DNA from: an uncultured Lachnospiraceae bacterium
Lineage (GTDB): Bacteria > Bacillota > Clostridia > Lachnospirales > Lachnospiraceae
Direction of reading: 5' to 3'
NCBI GenBank assembly: GCA_947382625.1
Contig: CANDAG010000024.1
Coordinates: 1 to 57,224, forward strand
DNA: 57,224 nucleotides
Part shown: positions 1 to 8,068 of the stretch, piece by piece
How the letters are laid out: each line of letters starts with the position of its first letter
How positions within the stretch are numbered: the first letter of the stretch is position 1
Made by a program: the position numbers and the translations under genes
Notes under the pieces: generated by a model
Told to the model about the DNA's origin: nothing
What the model saw: only the letters and a program-made list of their open reading frames with translations
Database searches by the model: none

Positions 1-78
1 AGTTATACCTTATTCAGGAGTTTGATACTATAAGCTTAACTAACTGACATTGCCTGTGAAAAGTAACGATTTTTATAT

Positions 79-126
79 AAAAAAAGTGTTGAGAAATCCT
101 ATCGCTGTCGGATCCTCTCACACTTT
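79..126 (-). terminator. Rho-independent terminator after tRNA-Trp
   Basis: Read on the minus strand, an imperfect hairpin (AAGTG-TGAGA-GGATCC pairing with GGAT-TCTCA-ACACTT) runs straight into a run of seven T. It lies about 20 bases past the tRNA 3' end. Positions 1-78 beyond it contain nothing I can recognise. Confidence 0.75.
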
Positions 127-143
127 ATAATACTTACTATTAA

Positions 144-214
144 CAGGGGCAGTAGGAATCGAACCCACATCGACGGTTTTGGAGACCGCTGTTCTACCTT
201 TGAACTATGCCCCT
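144..214 (-). tRNA. tRNA-Trp (CCA anticodon)
   Basis: The minus strand folds as a 71-base cloverleaf. The acceptor stem is AGGGGCA with TGCCCCT, the D stem GTTC with GAAC, the anticodon stem GCGGT with ACCGT around loop CTCCAAA, and the T arm GTGGG-TTCGATT-CCTAC. The anticodon CCA reads UGG, so the charge is tryptophan, and G144 is the expected discriminator base for tRNA-Trp. The 3' CCA is not encoded (the next bases are TTA), so it must be added after transcription. A consensus promoter upstream and a terminator downstream make it a single-gene transcript. Confidence 0.95.
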
Positions 215-257
215 TCACAGACAGTCTCAAAGCATCGCTCCAAGACCACTGAAAGAT

Positions 258-287
258 ATTATAGACTATCTTCCCGATATCTGTCAA
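258..287 (-). promoter_or_regulatory. Sigma-A promoter of tRNA-Trp
   Basis: On the minus strand there is a perfect -35 TTGACA (282-287), an 18-base spacer and a perfect -10 TATAAT (258-263). The tRNA begins 43 bases past the -10. The promoter lies between the LCP gene stop and the tRNA. Confidence 0.85.
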
Positions 288-338
288 CTGCTATTTTTGA
301 AAACTTATAGAAAACTTTTAAGAATTCTCCCTGATACC

Positions 339-1427
339 TTAATACTTCAATCGTCCTGCCGTATCTATTTCCACGATCTCGCTGAATGCTATCAGCTCTT
401 TGGAGGGCTCATATTCCTCATCCTCATAAAGCAGTTCATGAAGTTTGATCACATTCTCTTCTAAGGTGACAGGTACCACACAGTCCCCCTTGGTTCCAAT
501 AGTGCCGCCATTGCGCATTCCCTCAAAAGGAAAACCGTCGCTGACTGTCACCTTGTAATCTCCGATCATACCCAGCACAGGGATAATATCCTGTACGTCC
601 AAAGAGGTCTGCACATTGGGCAGTACCGCGTTCATTACCTCTGTAAGAGAGCCTATGGATGCCGTCCCGGCTTTCTCCATCATGGCGATCAATACATCCC
701 TCTGCCTCTGGGCACGCCTGAAATCATCGCCGCCGCCATAACGGATCCGGCAGTAGGCAGTTGCCTGAAGACCGTTTAAGGTCTGTCTGCCTGCCTGGGT
801 TACCGGCGTATACTCCACATCCATCTCTGCCGCCATGGTACTCTGATAATTATTCAGATGAGAAAGCTCTGTCTCTGTAAGCTCCATCTCAATACCGCCT
901 AAGGCATCGATCGCTTCCATTAATCCCTTAAAGCCTACCGTAATGTATTCTGTCAGATACATATCCGTGTTCATGTTGATCATGCTGATAGCCTGCTCCG
1001 GGCCTCCCTGGGCATAGGCAGTATTGCATTTATTATAGGTATCGTTTCCCAGATTCAGATAAGTATCCCGGAATATGGAGATCAGACGTACTTCATGTTT
1101 ATCCATGTCTATGGAACAGAGCATAATGGTATCGCTCCGGTTTCCTCTTCCAAGGCTTCCGTCCCTTGCATCTACACCAAAGAAGGCGATATTAAAAATG
1201 CCGGTGTATTTGTTTTCTTCCGTAGTCCCCTCCTCCGGCTGCTTCTCCACCTTTTCTTTGATCTCCGGATTAACGGCAATGTTTTCTTCCTTAAGATTAA
1301 CCTTCTCCGCTCCCGTTTTGCTGTCCGTAGCCTTCAGAGTAACATACAGAATACCAATGGCTGCCACCAATACCACCAGCTCTAAAATAAGCAATGGAAT
1401 ATGTTTGATCCATTTCTTTTTATCCAT
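339..1427 (-). CDS. LytR-CpsA-Psr (LCP) family cell-wall ligase
   Basis: LCP proteins transfer undecaprenyl-pyrophosphate-linked glycopolymers (teichoic acids, capsule) onto peptidoglycan at the outer membrane face. This 362-residue protein has a short cytoplasmic tail, one signal-anchor helix (about residues 10-31) and an extracellular LCP domain (about 75-235). The domain shows the typical NIAFFGVDARDG start, the GNRSDTIML strand, the SIFRDTYL segment with its conserved Arg, and the RIRYGGGDDFRRAQRQR motif that contacts the lipid pyrophosphate. The start is supported by AAGGAG seven bases upstream. The gene stands alone, with a weak promoter at 1508-1536. The partner polymer cannot be deduced from position; the pel-like operon is far away in the window. 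Confidence 0.9.
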   Translation of the reverse strand: MDKKKWIKHIPLLILELVVLVAAIGILYVTLKATDSKTGAEKVNLKEENIAVNPEIKEKVEKQPEEGTTEENKYTGIFNIAFFGVDARDGSLGRGNRSDTIMLCSIDMDKHEVRLISIFRDTYLNLGNDTYNKCNTAYAQGGPEQAISMINMNTDMYLTEYITVGFKGLMEAIDALGGIEMELTETELSHLNNYQSTMAAEMDVEYTPVTQAGRQTLNGLQATAYCRIRYGGGDDFRRAQRQRDVLIAMMEKAGTASIGSLTEVMNAVLPNVQTSLDVQDIIPVLGMIGDYKVTVSDGFPFEGMRNGGTIGTKGDCVVPVTLEENVIKLHELLYEDEEYEPSKELIAFSEIVEIDTAGRLKY

Positions 1428-1507
1428 TTTTTAACTCCTTAAACCGGCGGTCATTCTCTTTGAACAGCCACCTAATTTATTTCTATAAAACTATAAAATA
1501 CGTCTTT

Positions 1508-1536
1508 ATTCTACCATATCCTGTCCCTTTTGAACA
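1508..1536 (-). promoter_or_regulatory. Possible promoter of the LCP gene
   Basis: The minus strand has TGTTCA (1531-1536), a 17-base spacer and TAGAAT (1508-1513), about 80 bases before the LCP start. The -35 is poor, so this is only a candidate. Confidence 0.4.
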
Positions 1537-1584
1537 CTAAATTTTAAAAATTTGTTACAAAATGTTAAATTTTTACGCTAATTC

Positions 1585-1615
1585 CATCATCCGGGCCGGG
1601 CTGGATCGGATGATG
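1585..1615 (-). terminator. Hairpin after radA, possible terminator
   Basis: A 9-bp stem (CATCATCCG with CGGATGATG) with a GC-rich loop lies 19 bases past the radA stop. No clean T run follows it directly, so termination is uncertain. Confidence 0.4.
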
Positions 1616-1633
1616 ATATTCACAGATACTCAC

Positions 1634-3001
1634 CTACAAAAGTGCGATGGCCTCTCCTACGCCTCTGACTCCCACGATCCTGATGCCCTCCTCTCCCTTG
1701 ATGCTGTCCTGATTGACCGCGGGAACAATGCAGGTGGTAAAGCCCAGCTTTCTGGCCTCCTGCACTCTGGCCTGTATCATGGAGACCCCCCGTACCTCAC
1801 CGCTTAATCCCACCTCGCCTATGGCGATAGTTTTTTCATCTACTGCCTTATTTTTGAAGCTGGATGCCAGCGCCATGGCAATCCCTAAATCAACTGCAGG
1901 CTCCTGTATCCTGATCCCTCCCGCAATATTCACATAGGCATCACAGTTTCCAAGAGAAAGACCAAGCCTTTTTTCAAGTACCGCGATCAGCAGGTTTACT
2001 CTGTTGAAGTCCGTCCCTATGGTCTGGCGTCTGGGAATCCCAAAGCTGGAATGGCACACGAGGGCCTGGATTTCCAAAAGCATGGGCCGTGTTCCCTCCA
2101 TAGAGCAGACTACAATAGATCCGCTTGCCCCCTCCGGCTTGCCGCTCAGCATAAATTCGGAGGGATTTTCCACCTCCTTAAGTCCCTCCTGGGCCATCTC
2201 AAAAACACCGATCTCGTTGGTAGAGCCAAAACGATTCTTGACTCCCCGCAGGATCCTGTACGCAGCATGCCTGTCCCCTTCAAAGTAAAGAACGGTATCC
2301 ACCATATGTTCAAGAACCCGGGGGCCTGCTACCGTTCCTTCCTTGGTCACATGTCCCACGATAAAAATGGAAATATTGAGTCCCTTGGCAAGCTGCAGCA
2401 AAATACCCGTAGCCTCCCTGACCTGAGAAACGCTTCCCGGCGCCGAGGAAACATTTTCATGGAACATGGTCTGGATAGAGTCGATCACCACCACGTCCGG
2501 TTTTCCCCGGCGCATGATCTCTTCGATCATACCCAGAGATGTTTCACAGAGAAGCTTTAAATGATCATTAAACTCTCCGATCCGATTTGCCCGGATCTTG
2601 ATCTGCTTTAGAGATTCCTCCCCCGACACATAAAGAACCTCCTTTTCATTCAGGGCAAGATTTCTGCACACCTGTAAAAGCAATGTGGATTTTCCGATAC
2701 CCGGATCTCCTCCCACCAGGGTAAGGGATCCTCTCACCAGCCCGCCCCCGAGCACCCGGTCGAGCTCCGGCATGCCTGTACTGAGCCGGTCCTCCGCCTC
2801 CAATGAAATTTCCGAAAGAGGCCAGGGTCTGTTTTCCTCCCGTTCTGTCCTTTTAATCCCTCTGCCCACAGAGCTCTGAGCTATCTGCTCCTCCACAAAG
2901 GTGTTCCACTGCCTGCAGCCAGGGCACTGCCCCATCCATTTACTGGATTCGAACCCACAGCTCTGACAAAAAAATATAGTAAAATTTTTTCCTTTTGCCA
3001 T
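1634..3001 (-). CDS. radA: DNA repair protein RadA (Sms)
   Basis: RadA is a RecA-like ATPase that helps process recombination intermediates and branch migration. The 455-residue product has an N-terminal four-cysteine zinc finger (CQSC at about 12-15 and CPGC at 26-29), a Walker A site GDPGIGKST (about 98-106), the RadA signature KNRFG and a C-terminal Lon-protease-like domain. I place the start at the ATG of MAKGKNF (3001). A longer reading from 3049 would begin inside the upstream terminator hairpin, whereas GGGAGA lies before 3001 and the family begins MAK. The length matches the usual 450-460. It is transcribed alone after the terminator at 3021-3061. Confidence 0.95.
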   Translation of the reverse strand: MAKGKNFTIFFCQSCGFESSKWMGQCPGCRQWNTFVEEQIAQSSVGRGIKRTEREENRPWPLSEISLEAEDRLSTGMPELDRVLGGGLVRGSLTLVGGDPGIGKSTLLLQVCRNLALNEKEVLYVSGEESLKQIKIRANRIGEFNDHLKLLCETSLGMIEEIMRRGKPDVVVIDSIQTMFHENVSSAPGSVSQVREATGILLQLAKGLNISIFIVGHVTKEGTVAGPRVLEHMVDTVLYFEGDRHAAYRILRGVKNRFGSTNEIGVFEMAQEGLKEVENPSEFMLSGKPEGASGSIVVCSMEGTRPMLLEIQALVCHSSFGIPRRQTIGTDFNRVNLLIAVLEKRLGLSLGNCDAYVNIAGGIRIQEPAVDLGIAMALASSFKNKAVDEKTIAIGEVGLSGEVRGVSMIQARVQEARKLGFTTCIVPAVNQDSIKGEEGIRIVGVRGVGEAIALL

Positions 3002-3020
3002 AATAAATATTCTCCCGTCA

Positions 3021-3061
3021 ACAAAAGCTGCCGCAAAACAGCTTTCCATTTTGCGGCAGCT
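3021..3061 (-). terminator. Strong intrinsic terminator upstream of radA
   Basis: A perfect 13-bp stem (AGCTGCCGCAAAA with TTTTGCGGCAGCT) followed on the minus strand by TTTGTT. It would end the transcript of the small conserved gene at 3144-3554 and separates it from radA. Confidence 0.75.
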
Positions 3062-3104
3062 TTCATATGATTTTAATCCCTAAGTCGATTTGCGAAGCGC
3101 ATCG

Positions 3105-3130
3105 GCATCTGACCAATAAGCCATTTGGTG
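3105..3130. repeat. Dispersed hairpin repeat, TAA/GT orientation
   Basis: Plus strand CCAA-TAA-GCCA-TT-TGGT-GT-TTGATG folds as two short stems separated by the TAA/GT internal loop shared by the other copies (6534, 19745, 26992, 27671, 32738, 36094, 38147, 47134). It is a small, somewhat degenerate member. Confidence 0.5.
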
Positions 3131-3143
3131 TTTGATGTCCCTG

Positions 3144-3554
3144 TTATTTGGCAATCCTGACCTTTACTTCTCCGGCTTCTGCCAGCTCCGCACTAAGAAC
3201 CAGTTTCCCGCTTAAATTGGTCTTCATCTTGCCGATACTCTTTTCGTCCACAAAGACCTCGTACTCTGTATCCTCACTGAGTCCCACTGTGATCTGTGCA
3301 TCCTCCGTGCCTTCCACAACAAAGCTGACCTCCTCTGCCGTTTCCGCAAAATGCAGAACGCTGGTTCCCGGTACTGATTCATAAACAAACATTCCGTTTT
3401 TTTCCAGCCTGGTCATAGTCTTAAAGGTTTTAACCTTGTATAAGTCCCCGCTGTGCTCAAAGTCCTCCAGCTTTGCCTTGCTTGCCAGTGCATGGTTGCC
3501 AAAGCTGATAGTTCCGTCCTTTTCTGAACGTAGTAATTCCTCTACAACTGCCAT
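3144..3554 (-). CDS. Conserved Lachnospiraceae protein of unknown function ('endosialidase'-labelled family)
   Basis: This 136-residue protein has no signal peptide or membrane segment. It is rich in Val, Glu and Thr and looks like all-beta structure, with phrases such as FVYESVPGTSV and EGTEDAQITVGL. From memory, close relatives in Lachnospiraceae are often labelled 'endosialidase', but I see no catalytic signature and no resemblance in length to phage endosialidases, so I would not transfer that function. AGGAGG ten bases before the ATG supports the start. It is monocistronic, with clpC upstream and a strong terminator downstream. Confidence 0.75.
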   Translation of the reverse strand: MAVVEELLRSEKDGTISFGNHALASKAKLEDFEHSGDLYKVKTFKTMTRLEKNGMFVYESVPGTSVLHFAETAEEVSFVVEGTEDAQITVGLSEDTEYEVFVDEKSIGKMKTNLSGKLVLSAELAEAGEVKVRIAK

Positions 3555-3662
3555 TGTCTTATGTCCTCCTGCTAAGTCCTTACACTTTTACTATGGGTTA
3601 TTATCAGTATAATATATTTTCGCATAAATTTCCACAAATAATCTGCTCTGTTCTTCAAAAAA

Positions 3663-6125
3663 TCAGTCGACCTGCTCTTTTTCCTTCACATCAAAGACTA
3701 CCTGCTCTTTGCGATACCCCGCCGTGACTGTATCTCCAGGCTTTACTCTTCCCTCCAGGATTTCCTCTGCCAGCCGGTCCTCCACCACATTCTGGATGGC
3801 TCTTTTTAAAGGACGGGCCCCCATTTTTTCATCGGAATACTTTGCAAGGATATGCTCCTTTAAGGCATTGCTCACAAGAAGCTTTATCTGCATCTGCTCT
3901 TTGCATCTCTTCGCCAGATTTCCGGAAAGGAGGCTCATGATCTCGTGCATTTCCGGCTTGCCAAGAGGCTGGAATACCATGATCTCATCGATCCGGTTGA
4001 TAAATTCCGGCTTAAAAAGCTTTTTGACCTCTTCCATGACCCCGGCCTTCATCTTCTCGTAGTCCTGCTCCTTGGTAGTCTCTGTGGAAAAGCCCAGATT
4101 TTTGGGTGCTATGATCCTCTGAGCCCCTGCATTGGAGGTCATGATCAATATGGTATTTTTGAAGCTCACCTTACGCCCCTTGGAATCTGTAATGTGCCCG
4201 TCATCCAGCACCTGCAGCAGTACATTAAACACATCCGGATGGGCCTTTTCAATCTCATCAAAGAGAACTACAGAATAAGGATTCTTCCTGATCTTCTCGC
4301 TGAGCTGACCGCCCTCCTCAAATCCCACATATCCCGGAGGGGATCCTATCATCTTTGACACGGAATGCCCTTCCATATATTCTGACATATCCACACGGAT
4401 CAGTGCGCTCTCACTGCCGAACATAGCCTCCGCAAGGGCCTTGCTCAGCTCTGTTTTTCCTACGCCGGTAGGCCCTAAGAACAGAAATGAGCCAATAGGC
4501 CTGCCGGGATCCTGCAGTCCTACCCTGCCCCTTCTGATGGCTCTTGAAACGGCTGTCACCGCCGCTTCCTGTCCGATCACCCGCTTATGAAGGATCTTTT
4601 CCAGCTTAAGAAGTCTTTCGCTTTCTTTTTCGGTAAGCTTTTTTACCGGTACCTTAGTCCATGAGGAGACGATCTCCGCGATCTCATTTTCACCCACCAC
4701 AAGACGCCCATCCTCCTGCTGTCTGCGGTTTCTTTCTCTTGTTCTCTCAAACCTTTTGATCAGCTTTTCCTGCTCCTTACGTACCGCCGCCGCCTCTGTA
4801 AGCTCACCGGCCTTTAAGTGTGCCTCCACTTCCCCGTCCATTTCCTGTATCCTTGCAAGCTGCTCCTTTAGATTCTCCGGCGTCTGCATATTTTTGAGCC
4901 GAACGGCAGAAGCGGCCTCATCGATCAGGTCAATGGCCTTATCCGGCAGATTTCTGTCATTGATATAACGTTCCGAAAGCTGTACAGCTGCCTGTATCGC
5001 CTCCTCTGTGATCCTGACCCGGTGATGCTCCTCATATTTGGGCGCCACCCCCTTCAGGATCTCTACGGCCGCCTCTATGGAAGGCTCCTCCACATATACA
5101 GACTGGAAACGGCGCTCTAAGGCTGCATCCTTTTCCACATACTTATGGTATTCTGCCACTGTAGTAGCCCCGATCAACTGGAGCTCGCCTCTCGATAAGG
5201 AGGGTTTTAAAATATTGGATGCGTCAATGGCGCCCTCTGCACCTCCCGCTCCGATAATGGTATGCATCTCGTCCAGAAAAAGGATGATATTGCCGTCCTC
5301 CTGTACCTCACGGATCACCCGCTTGATCCTCTCTTCAAACTCTCCCCTGTACTTGGAGCCTGCCACCATGCCCGACAGATCTAAGGTAAGCAGTCTCTTG
5401 TTCTGTACCGTAAAGGGCACCTCCCCCGCTACGATACGCAGGGCGAGCCCTTCTACCACCGCTGTCTTTCCGACTCCCGGCTCCCCGATAAGGCAGGGAT
5501 TATTTTTCATCCGGCGGCTTAAAATCTCGATCACCCGCTTGATCTCGCTCTCTCTTCCCACCACCGGGTCAAGCTCTCCGGCGGCGGCCAGGGCGGTAAG
5601 ATCTCTGCTGTACTGCTCCAGGGCAGAAGCATGCCTGTTTTTACGGTTCTGCTTCCTGCCAAGATCCTCCTTATAAAGGTTCCCGTCCTCTCCCATCGCA
5701 ATGAGTGTATCTGCATAAAGCTTCTGAATGGAAATATTCAGGGTATTTAAAAGCCTTATGGCTACATTTTCTCCCTCCTTAAGGAGTGCAAGCAGAATAT
5801 GCTCGGTTCCCGTCCTCTCTGCCCCGAAACGGTCTGCCTGCCTGTGAGCCTCCTCCACCACTCTCCCGGCTCTTGGAGAGTAATTTCCCTTCTCCTTAAC
5901 GGCAACGGCAACATCCGGTACAATAAGCTCACGGATCATTTCAATGATCTTGTTCTCGTCCGCACCGTTTTCCTTTAAAACCCTGGCGGCCACACCGGTA
6001 TTTTCTTTCAGAAGCCCCACAAGGATATGCTCTGTTCCCACATAGCCTGTGCTCATTCTGGATGCCGTTTTCTCTGCCAGCGACAATGCTGTTCTTGCCT
6101 TATCCGTAAATCCACCTGACTGCAT
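3663..6125 (-). CDS. clpC: ATP-dependent Clp protease ATP-binding subunit ClpC
   Basis: ClpC is the AAA+ unfoldase that feeds proteins to ClpP in stress and quality control. The 820-residue product has two N-terminal Clp repeats (about 5-145), a first AAA module with Walker A GEPGVGKT (214-221), a UVR-like coiled middle segment (about 427-457) and a second AAA module with Walker A GPTGVGKT (551-558) and the GSPPGYVG pore loop. The start at 6125 is four bases past the GntR stop and gives the normal ClpC length. An in-frame extension to 6218 would overlap the GntR gene by 89 bases. The usual ctsR, mcsA and mcsB are missing; a GntR regulator takes their place. Confidence 0.92.
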   Translation of the reverse strand: MQSGGFTDKARTALSLAEKTASRMSTGYVGTEHILVGLLKENTGVAARVLKENGADENKIIEMIRELIVPDVAVAVKEKGNYSPRAGRVVEEAHRQADRFGAERTGTEHILLALLKEGENVAIRLLNTLNISIQKLYADTLIAMGEDGNLYKEDLGRKQNRKNRHASALEQYSRDLTALAAAGELDPVVGRESEIKRVIEILSRRMKNNPCLIGEPGVGKTAVVEGLALRIVAGEVPFTVQNKRLLTLDLSGMVAGSKYRGEFEERIKRVIREVQEDGNIILFLDEMHTIIGAGGAEGAIDASNILKPSLSRGELQLIGATTVAEYHKYVEKDAALERRFQSVYVEEPSIEAAVEILKGVAPKYEEHHRVRITEEAIQAAVQLSERYINDRNLPDKAIDLIDEAASAVRLKNMQTPENLKEQLARIQEMDGEVEAHLKAGELTEAAAVRKEQEKLIKRFERTRERNRRQQEDGRLVVGENEIAEIVSSWTKVPVKKLTEKESERLLKLEKILHKRVIGQEAAVTAVSRAIRRGRVGLQDPGRPIGSFLFLGPTGVGKTELSKALAEAMFGSESALIRVDMSEYMEGHSVSKMIGSPPGYVGFEEGGQLSEKIRKNPYSVVLFDEIEKAHPDVFNVLLQVLDDGHITDSKGRKVSFKNTILIMTSNAGAQRIIAPKNLGFSTETTKEQDYEKMKAGVMEEVKKLFKPEFINRIDEIMVFQPLGKPEMHEIMSLLSGNLAKRCKEQMQIKLLVSNALKEHILAKYSDEKMGARPLKRAIQNVVEDRLAEEILEGRVKPGDTVTAGYRKEQVVFDVKEKEQVD

Positions 6126-6129
6126 ATTT

Positions 6130-6507
6130 TTACCATGCCTTTCCGTATTCGTCATATATTTCATCGACCATGCGATGTACCTCTTCTCTGTCAATTCCTT
6201 TACAGAGCCCCTTGGCAAGGATATATCTTAAATCCTCATCCATCTCTTCAAGTGACCGCAGTCTGTCCACATCCAGCGCGATCACAGCGCCCTTTCTCCG
6301 GTCTACCTTGACAAAGCCCTCCTGTTTCAGAACCGTATAGGCCTTGTTTACCGTATGCATATTGATCCCGATGTCATCTGCCAGCTGCCGCACGGAAGGA
6401 AGGGCATCTCCTTCCCTGATCTTTGCGGTGGCGATCCCGAGGATGATCTGATTCCTCAGCTGCAGATAAAGTGCCTCCTGACTGTTAAAGTCTATTTCTA
6501 TGATCAT
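6130..6507 (-). CDS. GntR-family (YtrA-type) transcriptional regulator
   Basis: This 125-residue protein has an N-terminal winged helix of the GntR type (LYLQLRNQIILGIA, then GDALPSVRQLADDIGINMHTVNKAYTVL), followed by only a short helical tail. This is the small YtrA-like architecture without a large effector domain. YtrA-type regulators usually repress the operon that encodes them. It lies four bases before clpC, so the two genes must share a transcript. I infer that it controls clpC expression in place of CtsR. The start has AGGG six to seven bases upstream. Confidence 0.88.
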   Translation of the reverse strand: MIIEIDFNSQEALYLQLRNQIILGIATAKIREGDALPSVRQLADDIGINMHTVNKAYTVLKQEGFVKVDRRKGAVIALDVDRLRSLEEMDEDLRYILAKGLCKGIDREEVHRMVDEIYDEYGKAW

Positions 6508-6533
6508 ATGACACCCTTTCTGTCTTTTACCAA

Positions 6534-6636
6534 CAAACGTCGTCCTTTACAAGGCCGGCTTATTGAACAAACGTCGTCCTTTACAAGGCCGATTTATTGA
6601 ACAAACGCCGCCATGCTTTGCGTGACAGCGTTTGAT
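6534..6636. repeat. Tandem array of three dispersed hairpin repeats
   Basis: Copies at 6534-6565 and 6568-6599 read CAA-AC-GTCG...-TTA-TTG on plus. Each has a 3-bp outer stem, an AC/TTA internal loop and an inner stem extended by CCTT with AAGG. The inner pair changes from GTCG/CGGC in copy 1 to GTCG/CGAT in copy 2, so pairing is kept. A third, hybrid copy (6602-6636) ends AAACGC with GCGTTT. The array lies between the GntR-clpC unit and the end of the SH3 gene. Confidence 0.7.
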
Positions 6637-6642
6637 GGTATA

Positions 6643-8025
6643 CTATAGATCTTTATCATCCATGTTTAAAAACTCAAATTCAAATTCATCGTCATCTACC
6701 AGAAAATTCTGAGGCTTTCTTGCAGGCTGTTTTCTGACCGGCTCTTTGTTTTCAAGAGCATGGAGTTCTCTCTCTCCTTTTGCTCTGGACTGTCCGGACC
6801 TGCTCTGGTTCCTCACCGGACGTTCCTCCTCCTGAGGTCTTGGTCTCTTTTTCCTTACAGGAGGTTCTTCCTCCTCTTCTTCCTCTTCTTCCTGAACAGG
6901 TTTTCTCCTTTTCCTTTTTACGGGTTCCGGTTCAGGCTCTTCCTCTTCTTCCTCTTCCTCATCCTCATAATCATCGCCATAATAAAGCTCTCTGATCTTA
7001 AACAGAAGGATCGTAAGAACAATAAACAGAAGAACGATCACTCCGGCCAGAACGATGATAATGATCTTTCCTTTATCGATCTGATCCTGAAGCTGCTGAT
7101 TACTCTCATTGGCTGTGCCGATGGCTGTCAAAAGCTCATTCAGCTTCTGTCTGGTCCCGTCAATATTGTTGTAGAGATAATACTCATATTCACCGGTCTC
7201 ATTCTGAGTATAGACAATTTCATAGTCGTTATGCTCTTCCTCAGGCGCAGGTTCTGCAGGCTCACCGCCCTCAGCTCCTTCCATCCCTTCTGTTCCTTCC
7301 GGATTTTCTCCTTCTGTCCCTTCCGGATTTTCTCCCTCTGTCCCCTCAGGGCTTTCGCCGCCTCCTTCCGGGCTGCTGCCTCCTACTGTGATAAGATCAG
7401 AACGCACATACCCCTGCACTGCTTTATCATTGTAGGTACAGCTGATCTGATACCACTTATTTCCTGCATTATCGGTTGCCTCGCCGATCAGGGTAACGCC
7501 TGTGCCGTTGGGCAGTGTCGCCACCGTACTGTGCTGTGTAGATGCACCCGACCGGATATTGGCATTTTTGCTGGATGTGATCGTAGCGGGCTGCTCTCCG
7601 ATGGACGTAGGCGTAGTCTCCGCTGGAGCCGATGTGGAAGAGCCGGACTGAGAGCCGCCGGACTGGCTGGTAGGTTCAATGGTTGCGCTGGTTTCCACCA
7701 GATCACTCCTGATATAACCGTATCCGCCTCCTGAAACGGACACCTTATACCACACACTCCCCGCACTGTCCTTCACTGCTTCCAGAATGTCTATGGTCTT
7801 TCCTCTCTGAGTACTTCCGACTACCTCGCTGTCTGTACTTGTCTGGGCCCGGATCTTTGCTGTCTCCGCAGTCACCTTGCCCTCCACCGCATAGCAGGAA
7901 AGCGCCGACAGGCAAAACACCGACAATGCAACTGCAAATCCGGCAGCTCCCTTTCCTATTATGTTCCTTCTCATTCCGCCGATGCTCTCCATCAGCGTTT
8001 TCAACTTCCTCATATCTGTATCCAT
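6643..8025 (-). CDS. SH3-domain surface protein with acidic cytoplasmic tail
   Basis: The product (460 residues from this start) has a hydrophobic export segment (about 27-46), two bacterial SH3 domains (about 49-113 and 147-215) joined by a Ser/Thr/Gln linker, a tandem PEGTEGEN repeat region, a second membrane helix (about 321-344) and a cytoplasmic tail with long Glu runs mixed with Arg/Lys-Pro patches. SH3b domains usually bind peptidoglycan, so I infer a wall-binding protein that may signal across the membrane. The start is uncertain: an ATG at 8109 has a better ribosome binding site (GGGGAGGG) but would overlap the upstream gene by 41 bases. It follows the zinc-ribbon gene in the same direction. 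Confidence 0.75.
   Translation of the reverse strand: MDTDMRKLKTLMESIGGMRRNIIGKGAAGFAVALSVFCLSALSCYAVEGKVTAETAKIRAQTSTDSEVVGSTQRGKTIDILEAVKDSAGSVWYKVSVSGGGYGYIRSDLVETSATIEPTSQSGGSQSGSSTSAPAETTPTSIGEQPATITSSKNANIRSGASTQHSTVATLPNGTGVTLIGEATDNAGNKWYQISCTYNDKAVQGYVRSDLITVGGSSPEGGGESPEGTEGENPEGTEGENPEGTEGMEGAEGGEPAEPAPEEEHNDYEIVYTQNETGEYEYYLYNNIDGTRQKLNELLTAIGTANESNQQLQDQIDKGKIIIIVLAGVIVLLFIVLTILLFKIRELYYGDDYEDEEEEEEEEPEPEPVKRKRRKPVQEEEEEEEEEPPVRKKRPRPQEEERPVRNQSRSGQSRAKGERELHALENKEPVRKQPARKPQNFLVDDDEFEFEFLNMDDKDL
7289..7360 (-). repeat. 24-bp tandem repeat inside the SH3 protein gene
   Basis: Three consecutive 24-base units (7289-7312, 7313-7336, 7337-7360) encode PEGTEGEN-type octapeptides. The first two units are nearly identical and the third is diverged. 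The unit length is a multiple of three, so copy-number change would keep the frame. Confidence 0.8.
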
Positions 8026-8068
8026 ACCCTTTCCAAACTTTTTCTGTAACTGCCAAGTACCTTCACAG

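Noticed and set aside
99-287. 62-codon minus-strand frame over the tRNA
   Set aside because: It spans tRNA-Trp and its promoter, so it is not coding.
3144-3554. Endosialidase function
   Set aside because: The label circulates for this family, but the 136-residue protein shows no sialidase or endosialidase motif.
6534-6636. CRISPR-like array
   Set aside because: Units follow each other with two-base gaps and no unique spacers, and each unit is itself a hairpin. No cas genes.
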